A stretch of DNA of 64,000 bases from Litchfieldia stipae (GCF_014837155.1 NZ_JACYHA010000007.1:1-64000); one strand, 5' to 3'; positions 17,773 through 26,690 are shown, numbered from the stretch's first letter. Notes: a model not told the origin generated them from the sequence alone. Numbers and translations are program-made.

Positions 17773-19212
17773 TCACCTAATCAACCCAGCCAACCGAATC
17801 AAGCCAACTTCTATTTGTTCTAACGAGGCATAAGAATATGACAATCGAATATGCTCAAAATCGTTTTTGTCATAGATCATTCCTGGATTCAGCAGGATCT
17901 GCTCCTTCAGTGCAAGATCAAATAGTTTGCTAGTCGAAACCTCTACGTCAAACTTCAACCAAATATAAAACCCACCTTTTGGAACACTCCAGCTTGCAAT
18001 CTCCGAAAAGTACTGATGTAAAAGTTGAATCATAAAATCCCTTCTATGCTTTAACTCTACTTTTACCCTCTCCAAGAAATCATTGTACAATCCACTTGAC
18101 AACCATTTTTCAACGACATACTGGGATAAGGAGCTGGAGCCATAGTCTGTTTGCATTTTAATATCTGCTAAGCGATCGATGACTGGCTCTGGTCCGACGA
18201 TCCAGCCTACACGCAATCCAGGACTGAGAGTTTTCGAGACGCTCCCAATGTACAACACATTCCCTTGCGTATCTTGCTCTTTGAGTGGTTTCGGTGGCGG
18301 ACCTTCAAACCATAAATCACCATAGACATCATCCTCAATGATCGGTAATGATGCACGCTCGCAAACCGTCATTACTTCAGAGCGCCGTTGCTCATTCATT
18401 AACACTCCTGTTGGATTGTGGAAGCTAGGGATTGTATAGAGCAGGGCTGCTTGGTGTTGTCGTTTTACCCGCTCAATCTCATTATGCTTAATCCCTTCCT
18501 GATCCATTGGCACACCGACTAGATTCATTCCGGCTGATTGGAAGACATGGACCGAATTTAAGTATGAAGGTGATTCATGAAGGATGGTTGACCCTCGTTT
18601 TAACAACCCAATCGAGATGAGCTGAAGAGCTTGAAGACCTCCTGATACGATTAAAATCGAGTCTGGCGACGCAACAATTCCTTTGCTCCTTAAATAATGG
18701 CTAACCGTTCTACGTAAGGAGACAAGCCCTTTTGGTTCAGTGTACCCTAGTGACAAGTCATTTTTATCATCTACTTGTAAAATCTCTTTCATTTGAGCGT
18801 TCGGCAATAAGTCTGGCGACAGCTCCCCTGTTCCTAATCTGATAAAATTCCGATTTGCTTCAGCACGATTAATCTCTTGAATCATACTAATATTCGGCTT
18901 ATGAATACCTGATGAAACATAGCTTTTCCAATCAGGAGGCGGCGTGGAAGTCAGTAAGCTCCATGTATTATTGATCACTCGTGTCCCGCTACCAACCTTT
19001 GTTTCTACTAATCCATCAGCAATCAACCCGTCTAGCGCAAACACAATCGTACTACGATTGACCTCAAACTGCTGAGCCAAGCTACGTTGAGTTGGGATTC
19101 TCGTTCCTACCGTCCATTCACCAGCCATGATCTTGCTTTTTAGAAAATCATAGATTTGTTGATGTAACGCGATGTTAGCATCCTTTGTTGGTTTCCACTC
19201 GATTTCATTCAT
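17773..19212 (-). CDS. MocR-family GntR regulator with aminotransferase domain (YisV-like)
   Basis: A 479-aa transcription regulator with an N-terminal GntR winged helix (about 10-80, LHQQIYDFLKSKI...PTQRSLAQQF) and a C-terminal class I aminotransferase fold. The PLP-binding lysine is K327 in GSVSKTLSPGLRVG; the NPTG motif is at 266-269 and DDVYGD at 294-299. MocR proteins usually sense an amine or amino acid through PLP chemistry and act on an adjacent gene. Here the divergent neighbour is a LysE-type exporter, the same pairing as Bacillus subtilis yisV-yisU. It probably controls that exporter. Confidence 0.92.
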   Translation of the reverse strand: MNEIEWKPTKDANIALHQQIYDFLKSKIMAGEWTVGTRIPTQRSLAQQFEVNRSTIVFALDGLIADGLVETKVGSGTRVINNTWSLLTSTPPPDWKSYVSSGIHKPNISMIQEINRAEANRNFIRLGTGELSPDLLPNAQMKEILQVDDKNDLSLGYTEPKGLVSLRRTVSHYLRSKGIVASPDSILIVSGGLQALQLISIGLLKRGSTILHESPSYLNSVHVFQSAGMNLVGVPMDQEGIKHNEIERVKRQHQAALLYTIPSFHNPTGVLMNEQRRSEVMTVCERASLPIIEDDVYGDLWFEGPPPKPLKEQDTQGNVLYIGSVSKTLSPGLRVGWIVGPEPVIDRLADIKMQTDYGSSSLSQYVVEKWLSSGLYNDFLERVKVELKHRRDFMIQLLHQYFSEIASWSVPKGGFYIWLKFDVEVSTSKLFDLALKEQILLNPGMIYDKNDFEHIRLSYSYASLEQIEVGLIRLAGLIR

Positions 19213-19321
19213 TGGACAATCCCCGCTTTTAGCTATTTACTACTATACTAGCAAATTGGTTGGGTCCACTTCCATCCAATTGGTTGCAGACGTGTCTATT
19301 ATTTTTTAGTATCCTTGACAT

Positions 19322-19393
19322 GGGGACGGTTCTCAGTTTGCCATTTCCAAAACGGCCTCAACCCACCAAAAATGAAGCATGAGAACCGTCCCC
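19322..19393. repeat. Dispersed inverted repeat in the MocR-LysE promoter gap
   Basis: Left arm GGGGACGGTTCTCAGTTTGCC, right arm AGCATGAGAACCGTCCCC. The right arm ends 24 bp before the exporter start codon, so the element sits inside the divergent regulatory region. The arms are of different subtypes in their inner parts. Confidence 0.85.
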
Positions 19394-19417
19394 AATTTGC
19401 CAACTGGGAGTGAAATT

Positions 19418-20029
19418 ATGCAGGCACTAGTACACGGAATGATTTTGGCGTTCGGGCTGATTCTGCCTTTGGGCGTTCAAAATGTCTTTATATTTAATCA
19501 AGGGGCAACTCATAAGAAATTCATACACGCATTGCCCGCCATTATCACAGCAGGAATTTGTGATACGATTCTCATCTTTCTCGCTGTCACAGGCGTATCC
19601 ATGGTAGTACTCAATGTGGAATGGTTGAAGATTTTGCTATTTGTCGTTGGATTGATCTTCTTAACTTATATGGGACTAGTGATGTGGAGAAGCGCGCCCG
19701 AACCAGCAAACAATGTCCAACAGCAACATCGCTTCTCTGCTCGACGACAAATAACGTTCGCAGCTTCTGTTTCATTACTTAATCCACATGCGATTATCGA
19801 CACCATCGGAGTCATCGGAACAAGCTCCCTTGCCTACACAGGCCATGAAAAAATTATCTTCGCTATCTCCTGTATCATCGTCTCTTGGATTTGGTTCTTC
19901 TCACTAGCCATCCTCGGTCGCAAGGTTGGACAGCTTGGGAAGAGTGATATGCTCCTGAAAAGAGTCAACCAGCTCTCAGCCATTATTATTTGGGGGATGG
20001 CGATTTATTTAGGGGTTCATTTGTATTGA
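19418..20029 (+). CDS. LysE/ArgO-family amino acid exporter (YisU-like)
   Basis: A 203-aa membrane protein with about six helices. N-terminal GMILAFGLILPLGVQNVFIFNQG is the LysE-family signature, and SLLNPHAIIDTIG near 122-135 is the conserved NP helix. It would export basic or other amino acids, or analogues, in exchange for protons. The open frame extends upstream to 19379, but that part lies inside a dispersed repeat. The ATG at 19418, behind GGGAG, is the credible start. The divergent MocR gene is the likely regulator. Confidence 0.9.
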   Translation: MQALVHGMILAFGLILPLGVQNVFIFNQGATHKKFIHALPAIITAGICDTILIFLAVTGVSMVVLNVEWLKILLFVVGLIFLTYMGLVMWRSAPEPANNVQQQHRFSARRQITFAASVSLLNPHAIIDTIGVIGTSSLAYTGHEKIIFAISCIIVSWIWFFSLAILGRKVGQLGKSDMLLKRVNQLSAIIIWGMAIYLGVHLY

Positions 20030-20056
20030 GCTCTTTAGGGTTTTGTACGGGAGCGT

Positions 20057-20160
20057 GGGGACGGTTCTAACGCTTCCTTTTTTTGTGGTGCCTGTCACCA
20101 CCCGAATTTTCTCGTTTCACAGCAGTGTTTCACGGATAAATGAGACGTAAGACCGACCCC
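20057..20160. repeat. Dispersed inverted repeat with GGTGCCTGTCACC insert
   Basis: The left arm GGGGACGGTTCTAACGCTTCC is intact. The loop contains GTGGTGCCTGTCACCACCCG and a TTTCAC repeat, and the right arm is degenerate (GTAAGACCGACCCC). The same internal block occurs at about 16394, 21273 and 25646. Confidence 0.8.
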
Positions 20161-20165
20161 AGAAT

Positions 20166-20405
20166 CTAAACGGTTGTATGGTCATAATACCACTTTCGAT
20201 CACCAAGTTTCTTGATCTCACCTTTTTCAACAGATTTCTCCCAGCGTTTTTTTGAAATTTGGTCAAGCGCTTCCCGTTCTCCTTTACTGCGTACCCGACT
20301 TCGTTTTTTACGCCTAGTACTACTATTTATCGCCAACAATTCATTGACTTCTTTTTTTCTTTTATCAATCGTTTTATTTATATTGTCTAGATGTAATTTT
20401 CTCAT
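20166..20405 (-). CDS. Small basic hypothetical protein
   Basis: 79 aa, rich in Lys and Arg (RRKKRSRVRSKGER at about 31-44), predicted helical, with no membrane segment or known domain. AGGAGAAAG lies about 9 nt before the ATG, and base composition is ordinary, which supports real coding. The charge suggests nucleic-acid binding, but this is only a guess. It stands alone between the exporter and the HAD gene. Confidence 0.5.
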   Translation of the reverse strand: MRKLHLDNINKTIDKRKKEVNELLAINSSTRRKKRSRVRSKGEREALDQISKKRWEKSVEKGEIKKLGDRKWYYDHTTV

Positions 20406-20548
20406 TATAGAATCTTTCTCCTATTCGTCTTAGACTCTTCCCTACATTTAACTAATTTCACCATATCTATTATATCTCAAGTCTTTTATCTGAGTAGTGA
20501 TACTTCTTAGTCCATGGTTCGACTACAAGGACTGTCTTGGCGAGCAAA

Positions 20549-20577
20549 AATAGAGCCAGGAGATCTCCCCTGTCCCT
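20549..20577 (-). terminator. Terminator of the HAD hydrolase gene
   Basis: On the minus strand CAGGGGAGATCTCCTG forms the stem, overlapping the stop codon region, followed by GCTCTATTTTTG. It resembles the other GAGCCAGG-type terminators. Confidence 0.6.
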
Positions 20578-21196
20578 AAATAATCTTCATAATATCCGCC
20601 GGCGTATATACCTTATAATCGGGTTCTGCCGCTTCGACCACTTCAATTGAATCATACCCCCATCCAACCCAAACGATTTTCACGCCGACTTTTTTACATG
20701 CGACAATATCACGATGCTCATCGCCCACATAAATCACTTCAGAGGTTCCGAGCTGCGACTCTCTCAGAAACCTCTGAATCAACTTATCCTTCCCAAAAAA
20801 ACTACTCGAACAAATCACCTTTGTGACATTGTTTATCTCGTTAAGCTTCAAAAAGTCTAAAATATTGTCCCGTGAATTAGAGGAAATAATGATCACTTTA
20901 TAGCCTTTGCTCCCTAACTCAGAAAGCACTTCCTTCATCCCATCAAACAACTTCACCTGATGCCTCGCCTCTAGAAATAACTTATAAAGCTGGGGCAAGA
21001 CAACCGGAATCTTACGCAATGGAAAATTCAATAATTGGCTTCTTTCTTTGAGCGAAAGCTTCTTCAACTCATCCAATTCCTCAAACGTAATTTCTTTATA
21101 TCTATACTTCTTGGCAAGACGATTCCAGCTCGACACAATCGCCCTCTTTGAATCCGCAATCGTCCCATCAAAATCAAACATCACATACTTAATCAT
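20576..21196 (-). CDS. HAD-superfamily hydrolase (phosphoglycolate-phosphatase-like)
   Basis: A 206-aa soluble phosphatase-like protein. Motif I FDFDGTIADS (about 7-16) carries the nucleophile Asp, motif II is IIISSNS near 109-115, a conserved Lys lies in FFGKD, and motif IV is YVGDEHRDI near 160-168. The helical cap between motifs I and II marks subfamily IA. The substrate is unknown. An open frame runs 31 codons further upstream, but AGGAGAGG lies 9 nt before the ATG at 21196, which starts with the typical MIKYVMFDFDGT. Confidence 0.85.
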   Translation of the reverse strand: MIKYVMFDFDGTIADSKRAIVSSWNRLAKKYRYKEITFEELDELKKLSLKERSQLLNFPLRKIPVVLPQLYKLFLEARHQVKLFDGMKEVLSELGSKGYKVIIISSNSRDNILDFLKLNEINNVTKVICSSSFFGKDKLIQRFLRESQLGTSEVIYVGDEHRDIVACKKVGVKIVWVGWGYDSIEVVEAAEPDYKVYTPADIMKII

Positions 21197-21272
21197 GAGC
21201 CAACCTCTCCTAAGATCTTTTGGGAATAACCAACACTTATTAAAATATGCATCGGAGGTCAGACAAAGAACA

Positions 21273-21351
21273 GTGGTGCCTGTCACCACCCGAATTTTCT
21301 TGTTTCACAATGTGCGTTTCACGGAGATATGGAGACGTGAGAACCGTCCCC
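21273..21351. repeat. Left-truncated dispersed repeat with GGTGCCTGTCACC block
   Basis: GTGGTGCCTGTCACCACCCG, then a TTTCAC-containing stretch, then the right arm GTGAGAACCGTCCCC ending at 21351. No GGGGACGG left arm is present. It is nearly identical over its length to the copy at 25646-25723. Confidence 0.85.
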
Positions 21352-21440
21352 ACTTTGCCATTCATTACATTTGTAACTACTCCTTTTATATTGAGAACAA
21401 TTAAGATAATACTATGAAGTATGACAAGGAGGATAAGGCT

Positions 21441-22388
21441 ATGACAATTGTCCGAATGAATAATATTGTGAAAAGATATGGTTCTCAGCTGGTATTGGAT
21501 CATGTTGATTTAGATATAGGAGAAGGCGAAATTCTTGGGTTATTGGGCCCAAATGGAGCAGGTAAAACAAGTCTTATACATGCATTAGCAGGGATTATTG
21601 GTTTTGATTCAGGGGAGATTAGCTTATTTGGGAAGGAACAAAAAACGAATTTACTAGAGATTAAGCGTCAAATTGGGCTAGTGACTCAAGATATCACGGT
21701 TTTTACTGACCTGAGTGCTAGAGAGAACTTGGCATTTTTCGGAGGCATTTATGGTCTTAAGGGAGAAGAATTAAAAAAACGGATAGAAGAAACGCTAGAG
21801 TTTGTCGGCCTTTCAGAACATGCTCATAAGCTTCCAACTAAATTCTCTGGTGGGATGCAAAGGCGCTTAAATATTGCCTGCGCTCTCGTTCACAGACCGA
21901 AACTACTCATTATGGATGAACCGACCGTGGGGATTGACCCACAGTCCAGGAATCATATATTAGAAACGATTCGTCAATTGAACAAGAATGGAACCACGAT
22001 TCTTTACACCACACATTATATGGAGGAAGTTCAAAATCTCGCTTCACGAGTGGTGATCATTGATCAAGGACATGTCATTGCGAATGGGACGATTGATGAG
22101 CTAGTGAACAGAATTCAGCATGAGGAAAAAATAAAGCTGGAGGTAGCTGACCCGTCGGAGCTCCTATTGGAAAAACTACGTAAGCTTGAAGGAGTAAAGC
22201 AAGTCATTAAAAGTGGTAAAGAAATTGTCATCATTTCACAAGTCGGTGCAGCTAACCTTGATCGCGCCCTTTCGATTGCGAAGGACTTTGGAGGCATTCA
22301 TTCCGTCTCTGCAGAAAAACCAACCTTAGAGGATGTATTTTTAACTCTAACTGGTAAGCGCCTGAGGGATGGAGGCGAGCAAGCGTGA
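21441..22388 (+). CDS. ABC-2 exporter ATP-binding protein
   Basis: A 315-aa ATPase of the drug/lantibiotic-export type. Walker A GPNGAGKTS (about 37-45), signature FSGGMQRRLNIA, Walker B LLIMDEPTVGIDPQ, switch His in TTHYMEEV. A C-terminal regulatory extension of about 85 residues is typical of DrrA-like subunits. The frame opens upstream, but AAGGAGGA and the ATG at 21441 define the start. The stop overlaps the GTG start of the first permease (4 bp). Two permeases and a two-component system follow, a layout like yvfRSTU of Bacillus subtilis. Confidence 0.92.
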   Translation: MTIVRMNNIVKRYGSQLVLDHVDLDIGEGEILGLLGPNGAGKTSLIHALAGIIGFDSGEISLFGKEQKTNLLEIKRQIGLVTQDITVFTDLSARENLAFFGGIYGLKGEELKKRIEETLEFVGLSEHAHKLPTKFSGGMQRRLNIACALVHRPKLLIMDEPTVGIDPQSRNHILETIRQLNKNGTTILYTTHYMEEVQNLASRVVIIDQGHVIANGTIDELVNRIQHEEKIKLEVADPSELLLEKLRKLEGVKQVIKSGKEIVIISQVGAANLDRALSIAKDFGGIHSVSAEKPTLEDVFLTLTGKRLRDGGEQA

Positions 22389-23116
22389 TTTTAAGGTCTA
22401 GTTACTTCATGTTTCGTCGAATGCTCAGAAGTTATGTTGGCATGGCCATTTTGGTATTGACCCCGCTCGCATTAATTACTGTGTTAGGGTTTATCGTAGA
22501 TGGTGCTATGAGTGAATCGCAAGGAATACCGATGATCGATGAGGTTGTTGTGATTATGACACTTACGTTTCTTATGTATGGTGGTTTCTATACGATGGAA
22601 TATGTGCAGGGCGACCTCATGACTTCTATGAAATGGCGAATGTACTCGTTACCCTATGAAGCACATAAGCATGCCTATGCGATATTAATTTCCTCTACTC
22701 TATTTAATGTACTCCAGAGTTTCGTCATTGTCATTTATACGATCTTTGTCTATGACGTTCATTGGGGAAATATGGGCTTGGTCCTTCTTATCCTATTGGT
22801 TGTATCGATTGTGATTCAGCTTATTTATATTAACTTTGTATTAGGCGTGAAAACATATAAGACAGCAGAACGCTTAGGTACAGGATTCGGACTGTTGTGC
22901 CTTGCGCTTGGAGAAGTATGGTTTCCATTACCTGAAGGTACCTTTTTTCAATTTATCGCAAGCTATAGCAATCCCTTTTCTCTCGGAAAGAATATGATTT
23001 TTGCAACGATGACAGGTGAACATATTGACAAAGCCTTCATTAGTTTGGGTATTCTAATAGCTTGGGCTGTTGGATTGTCTATCTTAGCAGTCTATTTTGG
23101 AAGGCGGAAGCTCTGA
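22385..23116 (+). CDS. ABC-2 type permease (first subunit)
   Basis: A 243-aa protein with about six TM helices and no soluble domain. It starts at GTG, overlapping the ATPase stop by 4 bp. The sequence fits the ABC-2 membrane family (long N-terminal helix, then a cluster of helices near 55-240) but shows no substrate-specific motif. It presumably forms a heterodimer with the next gene product; the exported compound is unknown. Confidence 0.82.
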   Translation: MILRSSYFMFRRMLRSYVGMAILVLTPLALITVLGFIVDGAMSESQGIPMIDEVVVIMTLTFLMYGGFYTMEYVQGDLMTSMKWRMYSLPYEAHKHAYAILISSTLFNVLQSFVIVIYTIFVYDVHWGNMGLVLLILLVVSIVIQLIYINFVLGVKTYKTAERLGTGFGLLCLALGEVWFPLPEGTFFQFIASYSNPFSLGKNMIFATMTGEHIDKAFISLGILIAWAVGLSILAVYFGRRKL

Positions 23117-23802
23117 TGACGATTTTCACCTTTGTGTTCAAACGTTTTTTTCGAAAAAAATCAAATAGTCTCTTTTTACTTGTGCTGCCCATCGGATCCG
23201 TTTTTTTACCTACAGGAGAATGGCCACCTATGCCGTTAGGATTTCAATATTATCCTCTCCTATTATTGTTCATTGCCACTCGGCTTGGGGGCATTATTTT
23301 AGAAGATCGATTCAATAAGACGTTATTACGTGTCAGTGTCGCGCCTATCACCCATTTTCAATATTTGTGGCAAAATTTATTAGCCTACACGATTATTTTG
23401 ACGACTGTAAATGTAGCGTTCATTTTGTTAGGGGTACTCGTACATGGTGACAACTTGCCCTCACCACTCTTCCTCTTTATTATTTACACGGCTTTCTCTA
23501 TGACGGCATTAGGATTTTCATTAGCCTGGTATTCTATATTCCGAAATAAGGAAACGGCTACCAGTGTTTTAGGAGGAGTCATTATTCTGATGGGCATGCT
23601 TGGAGGGGTCATGTGGCCAGTAGAAATCATGCCATCTTTCATTCAGCGAGCGGTAATGCTATTACCAACCTATTGGGTAGCAGAAGCAACGACTCTTGTC
23701 TCTTACGGAGCAACTGCCAAAGATCTCGTCCTCCCGTTAGTCATTATGTTCCTCTTTTGCATCGCTTTTTTATTAGTAGGTAGCAGAAGAAGACTTTCTT
23801 AG
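23116..23802 (+). CDS. ABC-2 type permease (second subunit)
   Basis: A 228-aa polytopic membrane protein with about six helices, related in layout to the upstream permease. VAPITHFQYLWQNLLAYTIIL near 75-95 and the C-terminal GGVMWPVEIMPSFIQRAVMLLPTYW are typical of ABC-2 transporters (the P-x-W-x-x-x half of the family). The ATG at 23116 overlaps the upstream TGA by one base. It completes the exporter: one ATPase gene and two permease genes. Confidence 0.82.
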   Translation: MTIFTFVFKRFFRKKSNSLFLLVLPIGSVFLPTGEWPPMPLGFQYYPLLLLFIATRLGGIILEDRFNKTLLRVSVAPITHFQYLWQNLLAYTIILTTVNVAFILLGVLVHGDNLPSPLFLFIIYTAFSMTALGFSLAWYSIFRNKETATSVLGGVIILMGMLGGVMWPVEIMPSFIQRAVMLLPTYWVAEATTLVSYGATAKDLVLPLVIMFLFCIAFLLVGSRRRLS

Positions 23803-23821
23803 ACAAGAGGCTTTCGCTAGA

Positions 23822-23850
23822 CTGACAATTTTCCCTTTCTCCTTTACAAT
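23822..23850 (+). promoter_or_regulatory. Sigma-A-type promoter of the two-component genes
   Basis: CTGACA (23822-23827), a 17-bp spacer and TACAAT (23845-23850) lie 32 bp before the kinase ATG. Each hexamer has one mismatch to consensus. The kinase and regulator can therefore be expressed apart from the exporter. Confidence 0.6.
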
Positions 23851-23882
23851 GATAAGTATGAATCAGAAGGACGTGTGTACAA

Positions 23883-24980
23883 ATGTTGACGAAATGGGAA
23901 AAATGGACTTCAACATCAGCAATCATTTATTGGCGCTTATTCGGATTACTTTTACTATGCCTGTTGTGGTTAAGGGATGACAACGGGACAGGAGGAGTAA
24001 TCCTTCTCTTGTTTCTTGTGGTGATGACACTGGCTCGTTGGCGATTTCACCTCCCAACATGGACCGTTCTTATCGATCAAGCAGCTTGCATGATCACGAT
24101 CATTTATTGGCCATTTGCTGCCTTGGCCCTTGCTATGCCTATATTCGAGAGTATGCTAAAGAGGCAATTCCTGTATGCGCTACCCACAATTTTATTTGCC
24201 ATCTCCTATCCTGAAACCTCCCTTGCCCTTGTGGCAGTCTACATCCAAGCAGGATTATCGGGAGCGATCCTCGGACGATGGGCTCAGGAAACAGAACACT
24301 TTCAAAGAGAGTCCGATCTCCAGCGAAAGGATCATTATGAATTGATCAATTTAAAAGAAGAGCTCCTCATTGCCAATGCTCATGGAGCGCAAATGGCCGA
24401 GCAATTAGAACGAAACCGCATTGCTCAACAGCTTCATGATGAAGTTGGTCACGAACTCACTGCATCAATCCTTGCTTTTCAAGCCTTTGAACAGTTGTGG
24501 AAGGAAAACGACGAGGAAGCTGCCAAAGAAATGTTCTACGAAGCGCAGCAGCGACTCTCCAAAAGTGCGGTCTATTTAAGAGAAACCGTCCATAATATCA
24601 AGCCAGTAACAGAGTTGGGCATCGAGGGATTACAAGAAATTAGTGACCGATTCACGCTGTGTCCTGTGAACTTCCAAGTGTTTGGTGATACATCCAACAT
24701 CCCTGCTCATTTATGGAGTATTCTCTATCCCTGTCTTAAAGAAGCCTTAACAAATACCATTCGGCATGCAAAACCAACAATGGTGAAAATTACATTGGAT
24801 ATTAGTCCCCATATTCTAAGACTATCTGTTTTTAATGATGGAGTCATGAAGGAGAGTTATGGTCATGGTCATGGAACGGGGCTAAGAAACCTACGTCATC
24901 GGGCGAAGGCTGTTGGTGGGAGTATATCGACTGACACCACAAATGGTTTCTTATTCATTTGTGTCTTACCTTTAAAATAA
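23883..24980 (+). CDS. Sensor histidine kinase, DesK/NarL-type (HisKA_3)
   Basis: A 365-aa membrane kinase. The N-terminal part (about 1-135) is a membrane sensor with about four or five helices and no large extracellular loop. A coiled linker (140-178) leads to the HisKA_3 dimerisation domain with phospho-acceptor His185 in QQLHDEVGHEL. The C-terminal HATPase has the N-box region KEALTNTIRHAKP and the G-box GHGTGLRNLRHRA. The lack of an extracytoplasmic domain fits kinases that sense the membrane or an adjacent ABC transporter. It lies 80 bp after the exporter genes and 23 bp before its response regulator. Confidence 0.9.
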   Translation: MLTKWEKWTSTSAIIYWRLFGLLLLCLLWLRDDNGTGGVILLLFLVVMTLARWRFHLPTWTVLIDQAACMITIIYWPFAALALAMPIFESMLKRQFLYALPTILFAISYPETSLALVAVYIQAGLSGAILGRWAQETEHFQRESDLQRKDHYELINLKEELLIANAHGAQMAEQLERNRIAQQLHDEVGHELTASILAFQAFEQLWKENDEEAAKEMFYEAQQRLSKSAVYLRETVHNIKPVTELGIEGLQEISDRFTLCPVNFQVFGDTSNIPAHLWSILYPCLKEALTNTIRHAKPTMVKITLDISPHILRLSVFNDGVMKESYGHGHGTGLRNLRHRAKAVGGSISTDTTNGFLFICVLPLK

Positions 24981-25003
24981 AACGATAAAGGGAGATTTGA
25001 ACG

Positions 25004-25606
25004 ATGAAGATTTTAATCGTAGACGATGATTGTTTAGTTTGTAAAAGCTTGAAACTGCTTTTATCTCGCGAAGAGGATATGGAGGTCATCAGCACCGCAG
25101 GTCATGGTGCAGAAGCGATTACAGCCTGCCGGGTGGAAGTACCAGATGTGGTTTTAATGGATATTCAGATGCCTGTGATGGATGGGATTCAAGCCACTCG
25201 GCAAATCAAATCAGAATGGCCAAAGGTTCGCGTCATGATGCTTACCACTTTTAAAGATGAAAAGAATATAAGGCTAGCCATCCTAGCTGGTGCCGAGGGC
25301 TATTTAATCAAATCAACAGAGGTTTCAAGTATGGCCCAGCAATTACGCACCCTCATGTCTGGATCGTCTGTCTTAGATGCAGATGTGCTCAAACAATTGA
25401 TGCAGCCCACACAAAAGAAAAACCTAGAACAATTAACCCCACGGGAAAAAGACATTGCCGGATTAGTCGCTCAAGGCCTCTCCAATCGAGAAATCGCCGA
25501 GCATCTCTACATCAGTGAAGGAACCGTCCGCAACACCCTATCGATTATCTTAGAAAAACTCCAACTCCGCGATAGAACCCAATTAGCTATTTATTATTTG
25601 GGTTAG
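25004..25606 (+). CDS. Response regulator, NarL/FixJ (LuxR-type HTH)
   Basis: A 200-aa regulator. The receiver domain has the acidic pocket DDD (7-9) and phospho-acceptor Asp53 (LMDIQMPVMDG), with the conserved Thr and Lys in MLTTF and YLIKST. A C-terminal LuxR-type HTH occupies about 135-198 (LTPREKDIAGLVAQGLSNREIAEHLYISEGTVRN). It is partner of the kinase upstream and probably controls the neighbouring ABC exporter genes at 21441-23802. Confidence 0.93.
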   Translation: MKILIVDDDCLVCKSLKLLLSREEDMEVISTAGHGAEAITACRVEVPDVVLMDIQMPVMDGIQATRQIKSEWPKVRVMMLTTFKDEKNIRLAILAGAEGYLIKSTEVSSMAQQLRTLMSGSSVLDADVLKQLMQPTQKKNLEQLTPREKDIAGLVAQGLSNREIAEHLYISEGTVRNTLSIILEKLQLRDRTQLAIYYLG

Positions 25607-25616
25607 TGGGAAGTTT

Positions 25617-25723
25617 GGGGACGGTTCTCACGCTTCCTTTTCCTAGTTGTGCCTGTCACCACCCGAATTTTCTTGTTTCACAATGTGTGTTTCACAGAGA
25701 TATGGAGACGCGAGAACCGTCCC
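25617..25723. repeat. Dispersed inverted repeat with GGTGCCTGTCACC-type insert
   Basis: Left arm GGGGACGGTTCTCACGCTTCC, then GTGCCTGTCACCACCCG and a TTTCAC-rich stretch, then right arm CGCGAGAACCGTCCC. It lies 11 bp after the response regulator stop and probably ends that transcript. Confidence 0.88.
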
Positions 25724-25803
25724 AATAGCATCCCAAGCAAGTTTGTAGAATAAGACAATCATGAACATTCATACCTATAGGAAAACAATAAGGTGTGAAG
25801 ACA

Positions 25804-26001
25804 ATGAAAAATCAAAACCAGGTTATCTTCTATTCTATTAATAGTTCAACAATAAAAAAATTCATTATCATAGATTGCATCACTGGGGTCGTAATATATT
25901 ATGTAGTTAAAACCATTTCATCAAACGTTCTAATAGGCATTGTCGGAAGTTCCGTTGGGACTGAAGTAATAAAAAAGTATTTGTGGTTTAATAAAAAATA
26001 G
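25804..26001 (+). CDS. Small hypothetical membrane protein
   Basis: 65 aa with two hydrophobic stretches (about 18-35 and 38-52) and a basic C-terminus. No domain is recognised. A GTG at 25795 is possible, but the AAGGTG site at 25789-25794 is better spaced for the ATG at 25804. It ends about 15 bp before the second 104-bp array. It may be a real short gene or chance coding. Confidence 0.4.
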   Translation: MKNQNQVIFYSINSSTIKKFIIIDCITGVVIYYVVKTISSNVLIGIVGSSVGTEVIKKYLWFNKK

Positions 26002-26014
26002 GAAGCGTGCGGAA

Positions 26015-26660
26015 TGTCCTCACGGCTGCTGGATCAGACCAATCAATTCAACCAAATCCGGATGGAATCCAACGAATCTGAGCCTTATTCCCACAAAAGA
26101 TGAGTATCATTCAACGAAGTGCTCTTGATGCCTGAAACATATCAATCAATTCAACCAAATCTGGATGGAATCCAACGAATCTGAGCTATATTCCCACGAA
26201 AGATGAGTATGATTCAACGGAAGGGGCCTTCCTGGCTGGAACATACCAATGAATTCAACCAAATCCGGATGGAATCCAACGAATCTCAGCTATATTCCCA
26301 CGAAAGATGAGTATCATTCAACGAAGTGCTCTTGATGCCTGGAACATATCAATCAATTCAACCAAATCCGAATGGAATCCAACGAATCTCAGCTATATTC
26401 CCACGAAAGATGAGTATGATTCAACGGAAGGGGTCTTCCTGGCTGAAACATATCAATCAATTCAACGAAATCCGAATGAAATCCAACGAATCTCAGCTAT
26501 ATTCCCACGAAAGATGAGTATGATTCAACGGAAGGGGCCTTCCTGGCTGGAACATACCAATGAATTCAACCAAATCCGGATGGAATCCAACGAATCTCAG
26601 CTATATTCCCACGAAAGATGAGTATGATTCAACGGATAGATCCTTCCTGGCTGAAGAATA
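26015..26660. repeat. Second 104-bp tandem array, about 6 units
   Basis: TTCAACG(G)AAG recurs at 26110, 26213, 26317, 26420, 26524 and 26628, again 103-104 bp apart. The unit is related to that of the 9.2-10.4 kb array (shared ATTCAACGGAAGG, CTTCCTGGCTG and CACGAAAGATSAGTATGATT) but has diverged. Two unit subtypes (GAAGTGCTCTTGATGCCTG and GGAAGGGGCCTTCCTGGCTG) alternate at first, hinting at a 208-bp higher-order repeat. No coding is assigned. Confidence 0.93.
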
Positions 26661-26690
26661 CGAAAGCTCGGGACAGTCCCCGCGGCACAA

